Both the position numbers and the translations under genes were made by a program. Below, in pieces: positions 1 through 4,664 of a stretch of DNA of 5,057 bases. Position 1 is the stretch's first letter. Every line of letters begins with the position of its first letter. The notes beneath the pieces were generated by a model. The model ran no database searches. It was given only the letters and a program-made list of their open reading frames with translations, and was not told where the DNA came from. The stretch is taken from positions 1-5,057 of the forward strand of contig JAJZNH010000287.1 of the NCBI GenBank assembly GCA_021811745.1, written 5' to 3'. This DNA is from Acidobacteriota bacterium. GTDB lineage: Bacteria > Acidobacteriota > Terriglobia > Terriglobales > Acidobacteriaceae.

Positions 1-557
1 CGCAGAGGGTTCACGAGCACTCGCCCGTTGCTGCCAAACTCCATAAAGTTGAAGCCGCCAAACGCAGCTGCGTATTGATCCTGCTTGCCGCCCTTCAGGC
101 CGGCCTCCTCGCGCTCGATCGCAAATGCCGTATGTGCGAGCTCGTATTCGCCGAGTGGCAAATTAAGCCACTCCACATAAGCCGCCAGCATGGCCACCAC
201 CAGCGTGGACGAAGAGCCAAGCCCGGAGCCCGCCGGCACATCCACCCGTGTGCTCATGCGCAGGCTCAGCGGTTGGCCCTGGTTATAGCGGCGCACGACA
301 TGGTTGTAGACGGCCTTGAACAGGTCCAACCGGCCATCATTGGACAGTTCCCCCCGGGCGGGATAGGCGGCCTCTTCATGCAGATCGGCCGAGACAAACT
401 CCACTTCGCCCGTCTCCAGCGGCTCCAGCGCTGCGTAGGCGTAATAATCGATCGTGGCGTTCAAAATCGCGCCGCCATACTCGTCGCAGTAGGGGGATAC
501 GTCCGTGCCGCCCCCGGCCAATCCAAGTCGCAACGGCGCTCTGGTTCGAATCAGCAT
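1..557 (-). CDS. hddA: GHMP-family sugar kinase, probable D-glycero-D-manno-heptose 7-phosphate kinase (5' part, cut by window edge)
   Basis: Probably phosphorylates D-glycero-D-manno-heptose 7-phosphate at the anomeric carbon with ATP, a cytoplasmic step toward GDP-activated heptose for surface polysaccharide. The visible 185 residues begin with the family N-terminus ([17 protein letters not shown], residues 7-23). The GHMP ATP-binding loop follows at residues 108-118 ([11 protein letters not shown] preceded by V107), then a [17 protein letters not shown] block at 155-171, typical of HddA-like kinases. Family members are usually about 320-350 residues, so roughly half is missing beyond base 1. 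The start is the first ATG after an in-frame stop at 584-582. No clear Shine-Dalgarno precedes it. Related GHMP kinases (fucose or other sugar kinases) share these motifs, so the family is sure but the exact substrate is inferred. No partner gene (gmhA, gmhB, hddC) is visible to confirm the pathway. Confidence 0.85.
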   Translation of the reverse strand, partial: MLIRTRAPLRLGLAGGGTDVSPYCDEYGGAILNATIDYYAYAALEPLETGEVEFVSADLHEEAAYPARGELSNDGRLDLFKAVYNHVVRRYNQGQPLSLRMSTRVDVPAGSGLGSSSTLVVAMLAAYVEWLNLPLGEYELAHTAFAIEREEAGLKGGKQDQYAAAFGGFNFMEFGSNGRVLVNPL

Positions 558-588
558 GGTTAACGTGTAATTAAGTCGGTACTAGACA

Positions 589-617
589 GGAATACATGCA
601 AAGCCTACGGTGGTCAA
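589..617 (-). promoter_or_regulatory. Candidate sigma-70-type promoter for the sugar kinase gene
   Basis: On the minus strand TTGACC (617-612) is followed after exactly 17 bases by TATTCC (594-589). The -35 box matches consensus at 5 of 6 positions and the -10 box at 3 of 6. Transcription would start near 582, giving a leader of about 25 bases before the ATG at 557. Position, orientation and spacing all fit the kinase gene. This is a motif-based prediction only. Confidence 0.45.
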
Positions 618-920
618 CAGCATGACAGCAAGGAGGGCGAGGCAGTTCGAAGTTTGTGGCTCTAGGTTCCGTGAATGCCGGCCACCCGCGTTTCCGATAT
701 ACGATGGACAAAACGACGAGCGGGATGCATCACCCTCGCAGTCCGTTGCAGCGCACGATTGGGACTTCGCCCGAGGGCCCCGGATTATGAAATCACTTGC
801 TCACAGAACGAGCATTGTGTAGGCTGACTTTTCGTGCCCGCCACGCCAAAGTGTTGCTGGAGGTTCCACCTTCTTCGCCAACGGCCAATTACTATCGTTG
901 CACGTGCCGGTTGAGCAGAG

Positions 921-945
921 AGCCGCCCTGCGGGGGCGGCTTTGC
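921..945 (+). terminator. Terminator-like GC hairpin with short T-run
   Basis: AGCCGCCC (921-928) pairs perfectly with GGGCGGCT (934-941) around a 5-base loop, and is followed by TTTGCGTT. The stem is strong but the T-run is short (three to four T in a row, then mixed). It points rightward, yet no + strand gene lies upstream in the window. It either ends an unseen small transcript from within 560-920 or is a structure in the leader of the PilZ gene starting at 990. Confidence 0.45.
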
Positions 946-989
946 GTTACATTGGCTGGAAGCCGGAATACGCGGCCTGGATCGCATCG

Positions 990-1508
990 ATGAATCTTTG
1001 GGAGAAGCTGCACCGGAGACGCAAACCTGAGCCGCTCGAGCCGGAGGAGCCTCGCCGGGCTCCACGTCTGCGCGTCCCTGCTCTCACGGCTTATTACTGG
1101 GACGGCGCCCGGCCTTCGCCGCACGGCATCCGCGACATCAGCCAGTCCGGGATGTACATCTACACCGGCGAGCGCTGGTATCCGGGTACGCTCGTCCTGA
1201 TGCGGCTGCAGCGGGAAGATTGCAGCGCAGGATCTCCGGAGCGCTCTGTGGCGGTGCTCTCGCGCGTGATGCGCGAGGGAGAGGACGGCGTGGGACTGGA
1301 GTTCGTCTTTGCCAATCCCGGTGACCCGGAAGAGAAGCCGCCGCCGTTGGCAGGCGGAGCGGAGAAGGGCGAGTTCGACTGGTTCCTCGCGCATCTGGTG
1401 CGCAAGTACGGCGAGGCTGCGCTCCACCAGAGCTCGAGCGTCGATCGTGGCAAAGAGGCGCCAAGCCTGCACGATGTTGGCTGCGGCGAGGGCGGTGTGG
1501 GCGCTTGA
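990..1508 (+). CDS. PilZ domain protein, probable cyclic di-GMP receptor
   Basis: A 172-residue soluble protein with a single PilZ domain, the classic c-di-GMP sensor fold used to control motility, secretion, polysaccharide synthesis or transcription. Both ligand-binding motifs are present. The RxxxR motif is R22-R23-A24-P25-R26. The D/NxSxxG motif is DISQSG at residues 49-54, with D49, S51 and G54 correctly spaced. Before it lies a short basic then Pro/Glu-rich stretch (residues 8-21). After the domain is an acidic/proline linker and a helical-looking tail (FDWFLAHLVRKYGEAAL, near residues 130-146). There is no signal peptide, membrane segment or output domain. I chose ATG 990. A TTG at 942 would add 16 residues but abuts the hairpin at 921-941. 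Neither start has a good Shine-Dalgarno. It lies 127 bases upstream of dnaB on the same strand. What it controls cannot be told from here. Confidence 0.85.
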   Translation: MNLWEKLHRRRKPEPLEPEEPRRAPRLRVPALTAYYWDGARPSPHGIRDISQSGMYIYTGERWYPGTLVLMRLQREDCSAGSPERSVAVLSRVMREGEDGVGLEFVFANPGDPEEKPPPLAGGAEKGEFDWFLAHLVRKYGEAALHQSSSVDRGKEAPSLHDVGCGEGGVGA

Positions 1509-1518
1509 CAGTTTTCTG

Positions 1519-1555
1519 CCGCCGAGTTTGGTTCGGCCCGGCGGGGACTAGTTTT
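1519..1555 (+). terminator. Weak candidate terminator after the PilZ gene
   Basis: CCGCCG (1519-1524) can pair with CGGCGG (1539-1544) around a 14-base loop. An alternative inner pairing is CCGA (1522-1525) with TCGG (1533-1536). A TTTT run lies at 1552-1555, seven bases beyond the stem. The distance from stem to T-run is long for an intrinsic terminator, so it may be only partly effective, letting some PilZ transcripts run into dnaB. Confidence 0.3.
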
Positions 1556-1575
1556 CCTCATTTCCAAAGTCTTAC

Positions 1576-1606
1576 TTGATTCTGCACAGGCTCGACGTGG
1601 TATCCC
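1576..1606 (+). promoter_or_regulatory. Weak candidate promoter for dnaB
   Basis: TTGATT (1576-1581) is followed by TATCCC (1601-1606) at 19 bases, or by GTATCC at 18. Both spacings are longer than the 17-base optimum. A start near 1613 would leave a leader of about 22 bases before the ATG at 1636. A perfect TTGACA at 1505-1510 overlaps the PilZ stop codon but has no acceptable -10 box at the right distance. The sequence does not settle which promoter drives dnaB. Confidence 0.25.
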
Positions 1607-1635
1607 GAAGCCGGCATTGGTCCTAAACTTCTTCC

Positions 1636-3024
1636 ATGGCCACCATCCCCGACCTCACATTGGAAGCCGGACTGCCCGCGAACGTGGACGCGGAAAAGAC
1701 GATTCTGGGCGCCATTCTGCTGGACAACGCGGCTCACTCCGAGGCCGCCGAGAGGCTGGAAGCGGACGACTTTTCGCTGGACTCACACCGGCGCATCTTT
1801 TTGCGGATGAGCGAGCTGATGGACTCGCAACGGGCCGTGGACATTGTGACCCTGGCCAACGAGCTGGCGCGCTACAAAGAGGTGGAGTCGGTGGGGGGGG
1901 TGGCCTATCTGGCCTCGCTGACGGAGGGCTTGCCGCGGCGGCCGGTGATCGAGGAGTACATCCGGATCGTCAAGGACAAGAGCCTGCTGCGGCGGCTGAT
2001 GGGTATTTGCTCGGCGGCCATTGCGCGGGCCGCGGACCAGAGCGAAACCGCCCTGGATGTGCTGGGCGATGCAGAGGCGCAACTGCTGGAGGTGAGCGAG
2101 AAGGGCATCACCCGCGGCCTGGAACCGCTGGACCAGATCGTGGCCGGGTCCTTCGGCTCGATCGACAATTTGTACCAGCAGGGGCGCGAGGTCACCGGCC
2201 TGGCGACGGAGTTTTACGAGCTGGACCACATGACCAGCGGGCTGCAGAAGGGCGAGCTGATTATCATTGCCGCGCGGCCTTCGATGGGAAAGACCGCTCT
2301 GGCGATCAATATTGCCCAGAATGCGGCGGTGAAGAATGGAAAGACCGTAGCCGTCTTCAGCCTGGAGATGAGCAAGGAATCGCTGCTGCGGCGCATGCTG
2401 GCCACCCAGGCGCGGGTGGACCAGCGCAACTTGCAGACGGGATTTATCCGGCGCGAAGATCACGCCAAGCTGCAAAAGGCGCTGGAGGATCTGGTGGAGT
2501 CGCGGATGTTCATCGACGACACGGCAGGAATTACGCTGGCCGAGATGCGCGCCAAGGCGCGGCGCCTGAAGCAGAATGCCAAGGGACTCGATCTGGTGGT
2601 GGTGGACTATCTGCAACTGATGTCGGGTACGCCTTCCTCGGCGGGCGGCCGGCGCTATGAGAACCGCACCCAGGAGGTTTCAGCCATCTCGCGCGGGCTG
2701 AAGGCGCTGGCCAAAGAGCTCGATGTCCCGGTGGTGGCGCTTTCGCAGCTCTCGCGCAACAGCGAGCGCCGGGGCGATGACAAGCGGCCCATGCTGAGCG
2801 ACCTGCGTGAGTCGGGTTCGATTGAGCAGGACGCCGACGTGGTGGCCTTCATCCATCGCGAGTCGTATTACAACCGGGATGAGGAGATGTCGGAGTCAGA
2901 GAAGGCCAAGTCGGAGATCATTCTTGCCAAGCAGCGCAACGGGCCTACCGGGACCATCATTCTGCACTTTATCTCGCGCTACACGAGCTTCGACAACCCG
3001 GATTCGGGGCACGACGGGCAGTGA
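1636..3024 (+). CDS. dnaB: Replicative DNA helicase DnaB
   Basis: Hexameric ring helicase that unwinds parental DNA 5' to 3' at the replication fork, using ATP and working with primase and the helicase loader. At 462 residues it is full length for the family. The N-terminal primase-interacting domain covers about residues 13-115 and a linker runs to about 185. The RecA-like motor domain follows: Walker A RPSMGKTA at 214-221 (K219, T220), catalytic glutamate E244 in FSLEMS, Walker B LVVVDYLQL at 320-328 (D324), the sensor-like block ALSQLSR at 368-374, and the arginine-finger block KQRNGP at 432-437 (K432, R434). The ATG at 1636 fits the usual N-terminus, although no Shine-Dalgarno lies upstream (the 20 bases before it are pyrimidine-rich). 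No intein interrupts the motor domain. An uninterrupted run of eight G at 1893-1900 encodes part of the conserved VGG stretch (V86-V89). Identification is very secure. Confidence 0.98.
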   Translation: MATIPDLTLEAGLPANVDAEKTILGAILLDNAAHSEAAERLEADDFSLDSHRRIFLRMSELMDSQRAVDIVTLANELARYKEVESVGGVAYLASLTEGLPRRPVIEEYIRIVKDKSLLRRLMGICSAAIARAADQSETALDVLGDAEAQLLEVSEKGITRGLEPLDQIVAGSFGSIDNLYQQGREVTGLATEFYELDHMTSGLQKGELIIIAARPSMGKTALAINIAQNAAVKNGKTVAVFSLEMSKESLLRRMLATQARVDQRNLQTGFIRREDHAKLQKALEDLVESRMFIDDTAGITLAEMRAKARRLKQNAKGLDLVVVDYLQLMSGTPSSAGGRRYENRTQEVSAISRGLKALAKELDVPVVALSQLSRNSERRGDDKRPMLSDLRESGSIEQDADVVAFIHRESYYNRDEEMSESEKAKSEIILAKQRNGPTGTIILHFISRYTSFDNPDSGHDGQ

Positions 3025-3067
3025 GCAGTTGTGAGTTCACAGTCCACAGCTCACCGTGAGCAACTGC
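3021..3067. repeat. Nested palindromes just after dnaB, possible bidirectional terminator
   Basis: Directly after the dnaB stop, GCAGTTG (3025-3031) is the exact complement of CAACTGC (3061-3067). Between them lie two further palindromes: GTGAGTTCAC (3031-3040, two-base centre) and CTCACCGTGAG (3050-3060, one-base centre). GTGAG at 3031 can also pair with CTCAC at 3050. The word GTGAGCA occurs twice directly, at 3021 and 3056. The element sits between convergent genes (dnaB rightward, regulator leftward), where a two-way terminator is expected, but neither strand shows a T-run. It could instead be a dispersed intergenic repeat unit. Confidence 0.45.
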
Positions 3068-3100
3068 CGATCTCTAACCACAGATTCCGGACCACTCCTG

Positions 3101-3805
3101 TCACGGCTCGTTCAGGATCAGCGCGACACGGCCCACCAGGAGGTCGCCGGGGGACTCGTCGCCGTCGATTTCGACCAGGTCTACGCGAAAGGCGATGTTG
3201 TGGGGCCGGAGGACCAGGCGGTTGGAGAGGAAATCCACGTAGCGCAAGGTGAGGTGGGCGCCGTGGCGCACGGCGAAGAGATTGGGACGGTTGGGCCGGT
3301 AAGGCGTGAGGGAGTTGTAGTGGCGATCAAGGAGCGCCAGAGCTTCAGGAAGCACTAGGGGCTCCATGGGCAGGGCATCGGCGGCGGAGATGCGGACGGC
3401 CACAAAGCGCTCCCAGGCGCGGCGCGCGGCCGTCGTCCGGACGCGGATGGAGTGCAGAGCGCCGGGGGGTAGATGCAGCATTCCCTGGACCGCGGAGGCA
3501 CGAAGGAGCGGTTCGAACAGCGCTACCGAATGGGAAACGATGGGAACCGAGGATTCCTGGGCACGGGTGGCCGGATCCCTGATGGGGCCGATGGCGGGAA
3601 GGAGATCGGCCGCGGACATGCGCTGCGCGGCCAGGATGCGGTCCATGGCTTCGAGCGAAAGCTGGCGGCGGCTGTGCAGAAAGTTGGAGAGATGCGCCTG
3701 CGCAAAGCCGGTCTGGCGGGCCAGCAGGGAGACGCTGAGCGTTCCGCGCTGAATTCTGCGCAGCAGTTCCAGGCGGAGGCGCTCGTGCATCTGGGTCAGG
3801 TTCAT
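3101..3805 (-). CDS. XRE-type HTH regulator with apparently inactive LexA/CI-like S24 domain
   Basis: A 234-residue predicted DNA-binding regulator. The N-terminal region (about residues 8-69) is a Cro/CI-type helix-turn-helix: helix 2 near S26-T32, turn at G33, recognition helix near Q36-H44, then a supporting helix to L58. The C-terminal half (about 130-232) reads like the LexA/CI S24 fold: FVAVRI entry strand at 134-139, a NLFAVRHG strand at 175-182, a LRPHNIAF block at 199-206 like the family's LxSDNPxY, and a closing GRVALIL strand at 225-231. At the positions expected for the catalytic Ser and Lys I read A144 (in ADAL) and R188 (in TLRYV), so self-cleavage looks lost. I prefer ATG 3805. 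A GTG at 3823 would add six residues, and no Shine-Dalgarno decides between them. It is convergent with dnaB and divergent from the rightward pair at 4455. The HTH call is firm, the S24 relationship is inferred from pattern, and the target genes are unknown. Confidence 0.8.
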   Translation of the reverse strand: MNLTQMHERLRLELLRRIQRGTLSVSLLARQTGFAQAHLSNFLHSRRQLSLEAMDRILAAQRMSAADLLPAIGPIRDPATRAQESSVPIVSHSVALFEPLLRASAVQGMLHLPPGALHSIRVRTTAARRAWERFVAVRISAADALPMEPLVLPEALALLDRHYNSLTPYRPNRPNLFAVRHGAHLTLRYVDFLSNRLVLRPHNIAFRVDLVEIDGDESPGDLLVGRVALILNEP

Positions 3806-3831
3806 CTGTGGAAAATTCACCACCAGAAATA

Positions 3832-3845
3832 GGAGCGTAAGCTCC
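3832..3845. repeat. Small perfect inverted repeat upstream of the HTH regulator (possible operator)
   Basis: GGAGC and GCTCC flank a GTAA centre, 27 to 40 bases upstream of the preferred regulator start. As DNA it is a symmetric site of a size suited to a dimeric HTH repressor. As RNA it is a 5-bp tetraloop hairpin in the leader. Autoregulation through this site is a guess from position only. Confidence 0.3.
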
Positions 3846-3944
3846 GTGGTTTCTTTTGGAAAAGCTATCAGGGCGAGTTGGCCTACATTCTCCGCGCTTT
3901 ACAAGAGATTGGAAAGCATCGGGCGAGAAAAGCGCCGGGGCACA

Positions 3945-3973
3945 TTGACGCAAGAGAACGATCCCTCTAGATT
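3945..3973 (+). promoter_or_regulatory. Strong candidate sigma-70-type promoter facing right
   Basis: TTGACG (3945-3950) is followed after exactly 17 bases by TAGATT (3968-3973). The -35 box matches consensus at five of six positions and the -10 box at four of six, the best pair I found in the window. Transcription would begin near 3980. The next convincing coding start is 4455, so it makes either a leader of about 475 bases for the zinc-ribbon pair or a separate small RNA. Confidence 0.5.
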
Positions 3974-4135
3974 TGGTTTACTAATCCACAAATTGACCTG
4001 TGGGACTTTGGGGAATCGCTTCATCGCCGTAGGGCTGAAGGGCGGCGCAAGAGAGCGGTTCTTTCCAGTTCATATGCGGCATTTCCGGTGTCGTGGGGCG
4101 GGGCTTTTTCTTATGGGAAGAGTCGCGTAGCGATG

Positions 4136-4188
4136 GCGGTTTCGCTCTGCAGAGACTGGAAAGCCGCTTTACTGTCCGCAGCAGCGGC
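4136..4188 (+). other. Two mutually exclusive RNA hairpins in the long leader
   Basis: GCGGTTTC (4136-4143) can pair with GAAA (4159-4162) plus CCGC (4164-4167), with one bulged G at 4163. This stem encloses the perfect palindrome CTCTGCAGAG (4145-4154). The same GCCGC (4163-4167) can instead pair with GCGGC (4184-4188). The two structures cannot form together, a layout seen in leader-RNA switches. No aptamer of a known riboswitch class was recognised, and no T-run follows. Function is speculative. Confidence 0.3.
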
Positions 4189-4318
4189 GAAGGAACGAAT
4201 GAAGGACTAATTTGTGTCAATCCAGCTCTTCCAACTCAGTTCCAAGAGGCAGGGTAATTGGGCCTCAGGCCGGTCAGTACGGAGATTCCTCGATCTGCGC
4301 GCCGTGATCAAGACAGAA

Positions 4319-4361
4319 AACAGAAGAACACGGGCGGCGATCCTTTATCAGAACAGAAGAA
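4319..4361 (+). repeat. 10-base direct repeat spaced 33 bases apart
   Basis: AACAGAAGAA occurs at 4319-4328 and again at 4352-4361. Start-to-start distance is 33 bases, close to three DNA helical turns, so both copies face the same side of the helix. They lie about 95-135 bases upstream of the zinc-ribbon start, in an A-rich stretch. They may be activator or repressor half-sites, or simple low-complexity coincidence. Confidence 0.3.
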
Positions 4362-4454
4362 ATCTGAGTTGCTTTGCCTGGTTCTCTTCACCCCGCGGAA
4401 TAACAGCTAAGAAAGAACTCCGTCGGACGAGGACGTACATACGGAGAAACCAAC

Positions 4455-4664
4455 ATGGAAGTGCGCGTGCAATTGAAAATTTGCGAGGGGTGCGGTTGTC
4501 TTTGGTACCGCGCCCACAGCCAAGGAAATGTGTATTGCAAGGAGTGTGAGACAAAGCTGAAGAACTTTCCATCGCCGGAGACGCGAAAACGGCGCGGACG
4601 ACCTTCCCGCAAGATACTGGCCAAGGTTTGGGCAGTGGCTGAAGCCGTGGGAGGTGCGCAATGA
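4455..4664 (+). CDS. Small zinc-ribbon protein with AT-hook-like tail
   Basis: A 69-residue protein. Two cysteine pairs, C10-x2-C13 and C28-x2-C31 (with an extra C15), form a knuckle arrangement typical of zinc ribbons. The second half is very basic, and residues 44-53 carry RKRRGRPSRK, whose RGRP core (47-50) matches the AT-hook motif that grips the minor groove of AT-rich DNA. A DNA- or RNA polymerase-associated role is therefore plausible. A good Shine-Dalgarno (GGAGA, 4443-4447) sits seven to eight bases before the ATG. The stop overlaps the next start as ATGA (4661-4664), so the two are translationally coupled. I do not recognise a named family. A resemblance to small acidobacterial hypothetical proteins is a recollection I cannot verify here. 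Confidence 0.8.
   Translation: MEVRVQLKICEGCGCLWYRAHSQGNVYCKECETKLKNFPSPETRKRRGRPSRKILAKVWAVAEAVGGAQ

Larger units (their letters stand above)
558..989. other. Intergenic region without a convincing gene
   Basis: These 432 bases separate the leftward sugar kinase from the rightward PilZ gene. Open frames here (for example 610-822 on the + strand) have no recognisable domain and no ribosome binding site, and look like chance. The region holds the kinase promoter at its left end and a small inverted repeat at 798-814 (TGCTC, 7-base loop, GAGCA). That repeat lies inside a weak + strand promoter-like pair (TTGCTC 797-802, 17 bases, TAGGCT 820-825). A GC-rich terminator-like hairpin sits at 921-941. 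No tRNA, SRP RNA or other familiar RNA gene was recognised. Confidence 0.6.
3806..4454. other. Long divergent intergenic region, lower GC, no convincing gene
   Basis: About 650 bases lie between the leftward HTH regulator and the rightward zinc-ribbon gene. Open frames here (3846-4130 and 4214-4549 on +, 3981-4220 on -) lack domains, ribosome binding sites and protein-like composition, and appear to be chance. The base composition is visibly richer in A and GAA-type words toward 4310-4450 than in the flanking genes. Items seen, from left to right, are: an inverted repeat at 3832-3845, a good rightward promoter at 3945-3973, a small hairpin pairing CCACA (3986-3990) with TGTGG (3999-4003), a G-rich then T-rich stretch at 4095-4111, competing hairpins at 4136-4188, a palindrome GGCCTCAGGCC at 4261-4271, and a 10-base direct repeat at 4319 and 4352. 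Confidence 0.6.

Noticed and set aside
540..557. GGTTCGAATC motif like a tRNA T-loop
   Set aside because: The flanking arms do not pair, no acceptor stem or anticodon arm is found, and it lies within the start of the sugar kinase gene.
801..1472. Long minus-strand open frame (223 codons) opposite the PilZ gene
   Set aside because: No domain, Arg/Ala/His-rich composition typical of antisense frames in GC-rich DNA, and it overlaps a clear PilZ protein with intact motifs.
1505..1533. Perfect TTGACA -35 box overlapping the PilZ stop codon
   Set aside because: The hexamer at 17 bases is TTGGTT and neighbouring spacings are no better, so there is no credible -10 element.
1617..2660. Long + strand open frame (347 codons) overlapping dnaB in another frame, and a 277-codon minus frame at 1783-2616
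   Set aside because: Both are shadows of dnaB produced by GC bias. The Gly/Ala/Arg-rich translation of the first has no recognisable fold.
3366..3832. Plus-strand open frames opposite the HTH regulator (3366-3752, 3473-3832)
   Set aside because: No domains or ribosome binding sites. The minus strand carries a coherent HTH plus S24-like protein.
4095..4111. G-rich then T-rich stretch (GGGGCGGGGCTTTTTC) considered as a terminator or G-quadruplex
   Set aside because: No upstream C-rich partner exists to form a stem, and there are too few regularly spaced G-runs for a convincing quadruplex.
4214..4549. Plus-strand 111-codon frame overlapping the zinc-ribbon start
   Set aside because: It lacks a ribosome binding site and any domain, and overlaps the better-supported zinc-ribbon gene in a different frame.
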